A stretch of 36,127 nt of DNA from Candidatus Uhrbacteria bacterium. GTDB lineage: Bacteria; Patescibacteriota; Patescibacteriia; JACQRZ01. The notes under the pieces were generated by a model, which was given only the letters and a program-made list of their open reading frames with translations, was not told the DNA's origin and did not search any database. Where the stretch lies: NCBI GenBank assembly GCA_016206175.1, contig JACQSB010000005.1:1-36127 (forward strand). The letters run 5' to 3'. The position numbers and the translations under genes are program-made. Positions 25,898 to 35,600 of the stretch are shown here, one piece after another; within the stretch, counting starts at the first letter, position 1; every line of letters begins with the position of its first letter.

Positions 25898-27610
25898 ATG
25901 AAGCAGACAAAAAAAACAAAGAAATCAAAAAATATCATAGGGATCGACATCGCAGACCATACGTTATCGCTTGTTGAGCTCGAAAAAAATAGAAACCATC
26001 CTCACATCACGTCTGTTACGCGGGTAAGCATACCTTCCGGCATTGTCGTACGAGGGAGGATACGCGATGCCGAAAAACTTCAGGAATTATTTGAATACGC
26101 GATTTCAGCTGCGCATCCTGCGCCGATGGTGTCTCGAAATGCGATCATGGGAATACCCGACAGCCAATTATACACGCATCTTGCGCGTCTGCCTGCAAAA
26201 AAAGATAGTGAATTCGAAGAAGTTGCGCGATCAGAAGCTTTCAATACATTCCCCATCGAGAAACGCGATCTAGTATATTCCTATCGTTCGGTATCCCATA
26301 CCACCGATGGTGCAGACACGGTATTTATTGCTACATCCAAAGAGGTTCTGCGCGAATGGGATTTATTTTTTCGGCGGATAGGCATTTCAGTATTATTTTA
26401 TGACAGCGAAGTTCTCGCGACCGCGCGCGGGTTAGTGGCACACGGAGGCGATAACGCATTTTGTCTTGTGGATATTGGCGCTGCCACCACCACTGTTTCT
26501 GTATTTGATGTGATAGGCATTCGGTATGTGTATTCAATCGAACACGCGGGAAGCGCATTAACAGAAGGCATTGCAAAACTGGAAAGCCTGCCGTTTGATG
26601 AGGCGCAAAAGAGAAAACACGAACTGGATCTTGCTGATATTCCAACGAGCCTTGCAGCGATCCTTCCATCATTTTTTGATCCCATCCTCAAAGAAATAGA
26701 TACGGCAATCAAATACGTATCGCAAAGCTATAACGTTTCTGTTGCAAAAATCATTCTTGTTGGCGGAACAGCTGCCTTGAAAGGGTTGCCGGAATACATC
26801 AGCAAGCATACTGGCATCGATACCGAGCGAGGTGTTTCTATCATTACGAATGCAGAGCAGAGTCGTGTGCAACGCGAGGAGCCAAGCATTGAATCGATCG
26901 GATTAGCGTTATACGGACTCAATCAAAAAGAATACGAGAACTCTCCAAATCTGATTTCTCCTCCGGAAGATACGGCGCAAGGCGAGGTTGTCGCGAAGAA
27001 AGGCGCGCCGCAAGCATATGATGCAAGCGTTGAAAAAATGAAGGAGTTTCGTGACATCAGAAAAGAACAAAAACGCATGCGTAATCAGATTATGACGTTA
27101 GTGGTTGTTTTGGTTGTTGGCACGGCGTTGCTTATGGCAGCGTTTTGGTATCAGCGGCAAGAGCAGGAGCGAAAAGAACAAGCGCTACGCAAGGCGATCC
27201 CGCAATACACGTATCAGCAAACAGCGCAGATGCTCATACCAATTAGCATCCAGGGCTCGGCAGAAGGTATGGCATCGGGTAGTCTGTCTCGGATATCGGT
27301 GCCGGAGGATACGGTTGTCAATGATGCGATACGAGCTGATGCCGAAGTGAACTTGCGCCGCCAACTGCAGGCAGGGCAAGATTATTGGAACAAGCCGTTT
27401 GATCCGCCATTGTCGTTTCTCGTATTTAACAAAAATGAAGTTCGCTTACTTGCCAATGCTATGATTGCCCAACGCGCGGGTACAGCGATACCCTATGATG
27501 TAGGGTATATCGAATATCTAGATGCCGAAAAATCGGAGGATACACCGGTATTTTTTCTGACTGTACGGGCATCCATTAGCGCGCAAGCGCCCCTGCAGGG
27601 TCTGGAATGA
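25898..27610 (+). CDS. pilM: PilM-like actin-fold pilus protein fused to a C-terminal TM helix and extracytoplasmic domain (ORF opens at 25877; M at 25898)
   Basis: NIIGIDIADHTLSLVELE; CLVDIGAATTTVSVFD; KIILVGGTAALKGLPEYI; then QIMTLVVVLVVGTALLMAAFW TM and ~150 aa tail. Confidence 0.85.
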   Translation: MKQTKKTKKSKNIIGIDIADHTLSLVELEKNRNHPHITSVTRVSIPSGIVVRGRIRDAEKLQELFEYAISAAHPAPMVSRNAIMGIPDSQLYTHLARLPAKKDSEFEEVARSEAFNTFPIEKRDLVYSYRSVSHTTDGADTVFIATSKEVLREWDLFFRRIGISVLFYDSEVLATARGLVAHGGDNAFCLVDIGAATTTVSVFDVIGIRYVYSIEHAGSALTEGIAKLESLPFDEAQKRKHELDLADIPTSLAAILPSFFDPILKEIDTAIKYVSQSYNVSVAKIILVGGTAALKGLPEYISKHTGIDTERGVSIITNAEQSRVQREEPSIESIGLALYGLNQKEYENSPNLISPPEDTAQGEVVAKKGAPQAYDASVEKMKEFRDIRKEQKRMRNQIMTLVVVLVVGTALLMAAFWYQRQEQERKEQALRKAIPQYTYQQTAQMLIPISIQGSAEGMASGSLSRISVPEDTVVNDAIRADAEVNLRRQLQAGQDYWNKPFDPPLSFLVFNKNEVRLLANAMIAQRAGTAIPYDVGYIEYLDAEKSEDTPVFFLTVRASISAQAPLQGLE

Positions 27611-27636
27611 CGTTTACGACATATCCACAAGCCGTC

Positions 27637-27665
27637 ATGACATGCCATGGGGAATGTGGTATAAT
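27637..27665 (+). promoter_or_regulatory. Strong putative promoter for the major pilin gene
   Basis: ATGACA (27637-27642) - 17 nt - TATAAT (27660-27665), preceded by TGG (extended -10). Confidence 0.7.
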
Positions 27666-27670
27666 TATTA

Positions 27671-27693
27671 GTGAGAAAAGAGAAGTTTCTCAC
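27671..27693 (+). promoter_or_regulatory. Stem-loop at the predicted 5' end of the pilin transcript
   Basis: GTGAGAAA-AGAGAAG-TTTCTCAC, perfect 8-bp stem beginning ~6 nt after the -10 box. Confidence 0.6.
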
Positions 27694-27738
27694 ATTATTT
27701 GATTTTGTATTATTTTTAATCATTACCTGCGAAATCCT

Positions 27739-28263
27739 ATGAATAGAATGAAAATGCAAGGATCACGCTGTACAAAGGGTTTTACCCTTATTGAGTTGCT
27801 GATCACAATTGCGGTAATCGCGATTTTAGCGGCAGTGGCTTTTGTTGCGTTAAATCCATTGCAGCGTTTCCAAGACACACGTGATGCGCGCCGCGCATCT
27901 GATGTTGCGGCTGTTCTGTCTGCTGCTAAGACGCATCAAGTCGATAATGACGGTGCCTACCTTGCCGCGATCTCCGGACTGACTGCCGGGCAAGTCTATA
28001 TGATTAACGATGGCTCGGCAGCAACTGGCTGCGATGATAACAATGCGCAGTGTGATACGGCTGTGACAAATGATACAGCGTGTGCCAACTTGAGCGGACT
28101 GGTGACAGGAGGGTATCTTGCCTCGGTTCCGATGAGCCCGAATGGCGCGGGTACCTGGACTGCGGCACGATCTGGCTACACGATATCGCGATCAGCAACG
28201 AACGTACTTACGGTGCGTGCCTGTGAATCGGAAAACACAACCGAGATTTTCTCCTCACGATAG
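27739..28263 (+). CDS. Type IV major pilin-like protein
   Basis: CTKG/FTLIELLITIAVIAILAAVAFVALNP prepilin motif; Cys-containing C-terminal region; own promoter and terminator. Confidence 0.92.
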   Translation: MNRMKMQGSRCTKGFTLIELLITIAVIAILAAVAFVALNPLQRFQDTRDARRASDVAAVLSAAKTHQVDNDGAYLAAISGLTAGQVYMINDGSAATGCDDNNAQCDTAVTNDTACANLSGLVTGGYLASVPMSPNGAGTWTAARSGYTISRSATNVLTVRACESENTTEIFSSR

Positions 28264-28283
28264 TTGAGCTGAAAAGATAAACT

Positions 28284-28316
28284 AAGAATAAGCCCCCACC
28301 ATGGGGGCTTATTCTT
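28284..28316 (+). terminator. Intrinsic terminator-like hairpin after the pilin gene
   Basis: AAGAATAAGCCCCC-accat-GGGGGCTTATTCTT, perfect 14-bp stem with a U-rich 3' arm. Confidence 0.85.
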
Positions 28317-28343
28317 GACAAATAGGAAAGAATCCTGTAATAT
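28315..28343 (+). promoter_or_regulatory. Putative promoter of the RRM protein gene
   Basis: TTGACA (28315-28320) - 17 nt - TAATAT (28338-28343). Confidence 0.7.
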
Positions 28344-28506
28344 CCCATCATCTAAGTCAAGTAGTAAGTTTCCTACGTGTTATCAAATATCCAAGGTATT
28401 TCCGAGGAGGTCGCCAAAGACAGGGTTTCCTTTCGATGGTCAGACAAGAGAGACAGTATGAAACGACGAAAGGTCGTGCTACAAAGTAATTGAAATCATC
28501 GAAACA

Positions 28507-28857
28507 ATGGCAAAGAAACTCTACGTTGGCGGACTTCCGTACACAACGACTGAAGACGAGTTGAAAGACGCGTTTTCACAGTCAGGTACGGTTGCATCGG
28601 CAACAATCATCAAAGATAAGTTTTCAGGCCGTTCCAAAGGTTTTGGATTCGTCGAATTTGAAAACGACGAAGAAGCCGACAAGGCTGTCGAACTGTGGAA
28701 TGGCAAGGAACTCGGCGGACGCCGTCTTACGGTAAACGAAGCGCGTCCGTTTCAGCCTCGTCCAGCAGGCGGCGGTCGATCATTCGGCGGCGGCGGTCGG
28801 GGCGGCTACGGCGGCGGCGGTCGGCAGAACTACGGTTCTGGCGGATACAGTTCCTAA
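28507..28857 (+). CDS. RNA-binding protein, single RRM plus glycine-rich tail
   Basis: RNP2-like KLYVGGLPY and RNP1-like RSKGFGFVEF; tail GGGRSFGGGGRGGYGGGGRQNYGSGGYSS. Confidence 0.95.
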   Translation: MAKKLYVGGLPYTTTEDELKDAFSQSGTVASATIIKDKFSGRSKGFGFVEFENDEEADKAVELWNGKELGGRRLTVNEARPFQPRPAGGGRSFGGGGRGGYGGGGRQNYGSGGYSS

Positions 28858-28906
28858 ATTTAGGATATCGATCCACGGTAACCTCTTTAGTTGAGGTGAA
28901 CCAAAT

Positions 28907-28935
28907 AAAAGCGTCCACACCCTGGGCGTTTTTAT
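28907..28935 (+). terminator. Rho-independent terminator after the RRM gene
   Basis: AAAAGCGTCCA-caccc-TGGGCGTTTTT (two G-U pairs), then TTATTATTC. Confidence 0.75.
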
Positions 28936-28958
28936 TATTCTATGTTAGAATGCTTTTT

Positions 28959-29648
28959 ATGAAATCTGAAACAATCCTTCTTTCGGTAGGTGGCTCGCTC
29001 GTTGTGCCTGATGGCGTTGACATTGCATTTTTGAAAAACTTGCGATTACTCGTAGCGCGCCATATCCGCAATGGCAAACGGTTTGCAGTGAGCGTAGGAG
29101 GCGGTTCGACCTGCCGTACGTATCAAGATGCAGCACGTGCCGTGATGCCAAAAACATCACAGCTCGAACTCGATTGGATCGGTATACGGTCAACGGAGCT
29201 GAATGCCTACCTTGTGAAAGTAATCATGGACGAGCTCGCGCATCATGAGGTGATTTCCAATCCCACCAAAAAAATACGTCTCGATAAGCCGGTCGCAGTA
29301 GTAGCAGGATGGAAGCCGGGCTGCAGCACTGACATGGATACCGTGCTTCTTGCCAAGAACTTAGGCATTAAGCGTATCGCAAACCTTACGAATATTGATT
29401 TTGTATACGATAAAGACCCGCGGATACATACTGATGCAAAGCCGCTTCGCGATATTACCTGGAAAGCGTTTCGTGCGATATTACCTCCGCAATGGAAACC
29501 AGGGCTCCACTCGCCATTTGATCCTGTCGCATCAAAGCTCGCGCAAAAACTCGGATTGACCGTTGCCATCATGAACGGTAACGATTTTGCCAATTTGAAC
29601 AAGTATATTACAGGAAAGCCGTTCGTTGGAACCGTGATCCACTCGTAA
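28959..29648 (+). CDS. pyrH: UMP kinase-like amino-acid kinase family protein, archaeal-type PyrH (ORF track start 28695 overlaps the RRM gene; ATG at 28959)
   Basis: ILLSVGGSLVVPDGVDIAFLKNL; SVGGGSTCRTYQDAA; GWKPGCSTDMDTVLLAKNLG; ITNVD-like LTNIDFVYDKDPR; DPVASKLAQKLGLTVAIMNG. Confidence 0.85.
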   Translation: MKSETILLSVGGSLVVPDGVDIAFLKNLRLLVARHIRNGKRFAVSVGGGSTCRTYQDAARAVMPKTSQLELDWIGIRSTELNAYLVKVIMDELAHHEVISNPTKKIRLDKPVAVVAGWKPGCSTDMDTVLLAKNLGIKRIANLTNIDFVYDKDPRIHTDAKPLRDITWKAFRAILPPQWKPGLHSPFDPVASKLAQKLGLTVAIMNGNDFANLNKYITGKPFVGTVIHS

Positions 29649-29653
29649 TAGTA

Positions 29654-32600
29654 TTACAGCTTCACGACCTCAAGTTTTGCAAGGTCGGCATTGCTGATGC
29701 CAAGGCCTTTTTCACGCATGATGGCAAACGCGTCTGACGGCCGTCCGAGATAGTATGCCTTCTTATCTTTCGGATAGACATAGTGCGCACGGCCCTTTGT
29801 ATCTATGTCAATGAGAATCTTTCCCACTACATTAGCAGGGTATTCCATATAGCCTTTTAGAAAGCTGTTTTTTACCCCGAGCCCCAATTTGCGCATGACA
29901 GCAAATGCGTCGGCTGGCCGTCCGAGAGAATATGCCTTACTGTCTACCGGATAGATATAGTAAGCCTCACCATGCGATTGCGTCTGCAATACAATCATTC
30001 CTTTGAGCCGGTCAGCAAATGATAGCGTTTTTGCCGTTATTGGTGATGCACTTTTTTTAGCTGCAAGTGTTTTAACTGCTACCTGATCCATATTGGTGGA
30101 CTCGTTGTTATATTGATCCACGCTACGGACAGTGTAGTAGTATGTTTTTGATGCACTTACCGTCTCATCGGTTGCCTTGGTTTCCGTCGTTGATGATATC
30201 ACGAGTTTGCCGAGATCACCTTTTGTTGATGAGCGGTACACTTTGCTGTAGCTAACAGTGCTTGCAATATCTTTCGCATAACTCCAAGCAAGCGATACAG
30301 CCCCCGTTGACGCCACTGAAGCAGAGACGGTTTGCGGGATCGAGCGCGTCTCTGTCTGTGTGGAAGCGATCAGAGCAAACTTCGTCAGATGCGCAAGCGT
30401 GCCGGTAATCGTATGGTCAGCTTCATTGACAACTGCATTTTGCACTGGTTGCCAGCTGTAGCGTGCTTCATCCCAGAATTGGAGAGACAGATCGGTCGGC
30501 GTGAGACCAAGACGTTTTAATTCTGTCGGCTCATACGGTATAGCTACGGTGATATCCGAATTAAAGGATGATATGTCTCTTCCTTGTGCAGAGCGGACAT
30601 CAACATCATATCCGAGCCCAACAACTCGTGAGGAACCTTGGGAAGGTGTCACAACCTGTGGCGTTATCGAGAGCGCAACGGCGCCGCCCGTGCCTGCCGA
30701 GCCCGGAGGGAGCGAGACTTTTACCCCTTCGCTGTTGCTGACTACTGCGAGCTGGTCAGCATCTGCCGTTGCCGTCACGGGGTCGGGGAGCCGTACATCG
30801 AGTGATGCAAGGCTGATATTTTGCGTGATTTTTTCTTCTGTTCCGATCGGCAACGTGAACTCCGAGCTTTTATATGCCACCCGATCTTTTTCTGACATTG
30901 CGGCGATATGCCATACATCGTTTGCCGCGACTTTCAATTTGTATCTGCCGTCATCATCAGCATATCCATCGGTATAGCCACCCTTATCCGACCATGCCCA
31001 GATGAACGCCCACGATGGCGATCCATCAATCATCGCAGTGCCGCTCAATGTGACGTTGATCGGGCGGAACACAAGCGTGACATCTTTTGTCTCGCCTGCA
31101 GCAGCAGACACTTTTTGTTCCACCGGGTTTGCATAGCCAAGTGAAGGAGGCAAGAAGGATCGGATGTAGTAGGCGGTATCCGGTCTTACCTTAAAGTTAA
31201 ATTTGCCGTCTTGATCCGTGTAGTCGCCATTGAGGTAGGATAATTGTTTTGCGGTTTCCTTGGAGAAGAACGCAAAACTCTTCGTGGAAATCCCAATCCA
31301 TATATTCTGTACCGGTTTTCCTTCCGTATCGATCGCTCTGCCATTTAGGTTAGCATTTGCGCGATAGGCCTTTAGCTCAGCAGAACGATCTTGTCCCGGC
31401 TGCACTGTCATCTTTATGCCGCGCATTTGCTGAGGCTTCAGGTAGGTGCCCGATGGATCACTGATGTCATAGTCTATATACCAATCTCCGGGCGGGAGAC
31501 TCATCTTGAATGTGCCCTTAGTCGTATCAACGTCAGCAGAATACCACGCGCCATTTTTGCCCGCGGTAAAGACCTTGAACGGTACGCCGGTCACCAATGA
31601 TCCGCGCTCATCTACCAGCCTGCCTGAAATGCTTGACGCTTTTGCCGAAACTGTAAAATTTACTTGTTTCCGTTCGCCGGTTGCAAGCGCAACAGAAACA
31701 GCATTCTCCGGTACATACGTTGAGTTTGGCAACGTTTCAAGAGTTAAGATGTATTCTCCGGCAGGCACGCGCAAAGTAAACTCACCATTCTGCACCGGAG
31801 CGCCTTGGGGCAAACGCGTTCCGGATTTCTGCTGCACGGAGACAAAGCCGTAAAATCCGGTGATAATCGCGCCTTCCGGTGTACGGATGTTCCCCGATAC
31901 AAAAGCATCAGATGCTGAAATAGCGAAATCAACAGTCACTGGTTCAGCCCCCGACACTCTGACAATACGCGGTGGCCCTTGCATACTGTAGCCTGACTCC
32001 GGATCTAGTATTACGCTCACCGTCCATTCGCCAGCGGACACCTTTAGGAAGTATTTGCCATTGTCGTCTGTGGCGCCAAAGATTGACTCTCCGGTGGATG
32101 ATTTCCATGCGCCGACTTTCACTCTGCCAAGCGGCATATTTTTATCATCTCTCACCGTCCCTTGGATCACGCGGTTGGTGGTGAGGAGTGTTATTGTTTC
32201 AAGGTCTTTTGATTCTCCATCCGCAAGAGTGATTGTTCTGGGGGGCGGGGGAGTGATGCCGATATTTTGCGTAAGCAATTCGACTACCACCGTATATGAG
32301 CCAGCTGGCACGGGTACCTCAAACCTTCCATCCGCGTCATTCGATATGCTGAATGGCGGCATTTCGGAACGCCCTGTTAGTCGAACGGATACCGACCCCA
32401 CGGGTAGTGCAAGTCCATCTTCGCGCGCAACGCGACCGAATACTTTTGTCGCACTAATGCGGCTAACTGTGAAGTCAACTTGCTTGATCGGCGTTGCAAC
32501 GTCTCCAACAACTACTTCTTTTGGCGGTCCGGACCAATACCAATTTGATCCACCGAAATAAGTATTTGACGCCGGTATAAAGCCGCTGTTTGATTGCGGA

Positions 32601-35600
32601 TTGGCTGTACCTGACGTGAATGGTACAGAACCGCCTCCAGTGGCGGAGGTTGTGAGTGTCTGACACGGGCTTTGGGGTGCTTCGGAGTAAACATCGTAAT
32701 AGTTGCGCGCTGAACGGGATTGCAGCGATAGCATCCATGTGCCTGGCGCTAGGCTCATGCAATACGAACCAGTACTGTCAGTGTAAGCAGACACAGAGCC
32801 CGGACCATCTTTGCGCCAGGCCTCCACAACAGCGTCAGTCACAGGAGTATTATCAGGGTAGCGTATGAACCCTTTGACCGTGAATTGCGATACCGATAGT
32901 GTAAAGTTTTGTTCTCTTGTTTCTGTAGCGCTCAACCCGATCGTAACTTGTTCTGACGAGCGCATACCCTGCTGTCGCGGCGATGGGTGAGCTTGCACGA
33001 TGTAGGTGTTGGCGGCGAGATTGCGGAAGCTGTATTCGCCAAACGCCGTTGTCGTTATAGTCGTGAAGTAGGTGTATGACGCATTGGAGAGCGATACCGT
33101 CGCGTTTGGAACGGGCGTTCCACGAGAGTCGCTTACGATTCCTTTTACCACGCCTGAACCGACAGCAGTGCTTGATTGTGTTGTAAAAGTGTAAGAGTAA
33201 TTGTTTGCGATTGTTTCACCACTTGATGATTTGATTCCTCCCCGTATGGTCACTTCGTACGTCGTATCTGACTGGAGTGCGTCAAATAGTTGGAATCCAA
33301 TACCATACGGATATGTTTGGATAGTTCCATTGAGCGGAGTTGCAGCACCGATGGGCCGTACGGTGATGGTATCTTTTGTGACGGAGGACGAGAGCAATGT
33401 TTTATTCAGCTCTACGCCGATATTTTTATTCGTCACCGGTACTGTCTTGTCTCCCGGTCTCGGCCAGAGCGTTTCGGTTTTGATCCCAAACGGTAATGAA
33501 ACAGACGATTGTTTGGTCTGGAATGAATATGCGGCGGACGATGCAGTATTGCCGCTCGAGTCTTTTGAAGTAACGGTAAAATAGTATGTCGTATTCGGTG
33601 TGAGGCCGGTAAGCTGGATTGAATGGTTGCTCGTGTAGGTACCCGGCGTGGATTCAGCCGCGCTTCCGTACGACTGCGATATGCCGTAATCAACACGTGA
33701 TGTCGCTGGCCTGTTTGTCTGCCAGCCGATCCAGATTGAGTTTCCGTCATCCGATGAACCGGCAGGATTTACATTATAGACGGTAAGCGGTTCGGTGACG
33801 GGATTTGGCGGGATGACTGTCTGGAGTGGCAGGGTGACATTTTGCCGCATCGTTGAGCCGCTAGTAAGCACTACACCCGATATGCGAGAAACACTCCCGA
33901 GATCAGTGCGTGTCGAAGGAGGCGATACACCCATTTCGTATGTACCGGCAGGAATGCCAGGGAAGGCATATTCGCCTTGTGCGTTTGTCATGCCGCTTGC
34001 CCAATAGCTCATGATAGCCGGAACAGGCATGCCCGGCGTAGCAGTATACGACGGAGTGCTTAGCCCAACCGTTGCGCCTTGAAGGGCTGTGCCGTCAGGC
34101 GCTTTTACTACCGCAACGAGATATGCGTCGCCGGGAGGGAATGTATTATTGATAGGTAGATTTGTCGGTTGTGTTGATGCTGACAATGTTTTGAATTGCA
34201 GCTGTGATGAAGGAGCTGATATCACCCCGTCAGTATTTTTTACATACGCTCGAGCGTAATAAATCGTGTCTGGTGCAAGCCCTCGCAATTCAATCGAAGG
34301 CGTAGCAGTTGTAGTGGATGAGAAAGGTGACACAGTGCCGTACTGCGGCGTTGTGCCGTACTCTACTTTCATGGTCACTTGCTGATTTGATGTGCCTTCG
34401 ATCTTTGCTCCGTCACGGAAAATCTCTGCAATCCTGACATTTGACAGCGTGGGTGTGTTCGAAGCCGTCGGCGGAGTGGATGTGGATTGCGTGTCAGAAA
34501 GAGTTGTAAAGGAAAAGTTTGGCTGCGTCGTTGATAATCCCGTTTCATTTGTCGCCACGATTTGATACGTATACGCAGTTCCTTTTGTGAGGTTTGGAAG
34601 ATAGATGCCAATACTTTTAAGATTATCTTTTGAGACGGTGATTTCCGGACTCGCAACAAGGACTCCACCGTCAAGCTTGTATTCAACTTTTGCTTTGCCG
34701 GGCTCATCAAGTTCAAAAGAGATAATGGCTGAAGTCTGGCTGATGTTTGTTGCCCGTACATTGCTGACCACCGGCGGTGTGGTGTCCGGTTGGGCTGTTG
34801 AGTCGGTAAAGGTGGTGTTCAATGAGGAAGCAAGGCCGCCAGCATCGTATGCGCGGATGGCGATGTAGTATGTCTTGCCGGCAGTTAAGCCATTTAAGGT
34901 ATATGACTGCATGGTGCCGCCAGCGACAGGAGTGGGAGGTGCAGGATTGGTGGCGACAAGCGATGATTGCCAGTCAGACTCCGTTTCAATCGGGGTAAGT
35001 TTGTAGCGAATTTCATATCGCGCGGCTGGTTGGGGAGTTGAGCTGATGCCGGGATCCCATGGCGCGGTCCATGAAAAAGCGATTGATGTTGTTGTCACCG
35101 TATCAATTTTTAACCCTGTGATTTGTGCTGGAGGAAATGTGTCTGTGGGGGCTGCGGCAGTTTTAATATCCCAGATACCGGGAAGGGTTGATGCATTTCC
35201 TGTAGCATCATACGAAAGCACGCCAAAACGATACGTGGTATTTGTTTCCAGTCCCGAAATTGTCAATGATTGCGTGACACCCATGGATGCCGGCAATGTC
35301 GGAACAAACGAAAGCTGTGTAGCAGCGATTTCAGGCGCGCTATTCCAAAAGCCGCCATCCGATGGGCTTTGAAATAATGTGCCGCCGTGTTTTTGGTACT
35401 TCACTTGATAGCGCGCAGGACCCGCGCCTGCATTCCAGCCGTCATCTCCCGGTGTTTTCCAGTTAAACGTCACCGTGTCATGCGTTACGGTTACCGTAGC
35501 CGCAGAGCCGAGATTAGCTTTGCCATCGGCTACATTGCCAGGTGCTACCGTATCTGATGCCGGTGTTGCAAAGACGTAATTTGAAGATGAGACGCCATTG

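Noticed and set aside
28436-28493. Calling the two uORFs as real CDS features
   Set aside because: They are 17 and 11 codons, overlap each other and lack a well-placed SD; kept only as a testable observation.
28695-28958. ORF-track N-terminal extension of the UMP kinase ORF
   Set aside because: It is an out-of-frame reading of the RRM gene's Gly-rich tail and crosses the terminator. Family start is MKSETILLSVGGS at 28959.
32055-32561. 168 aa ORF antisense to the giant surface gene
   Set aside because: Ser/Thr/Pro-rich complement of FN3/CarboxypepD coding sequence; no motif or start context.
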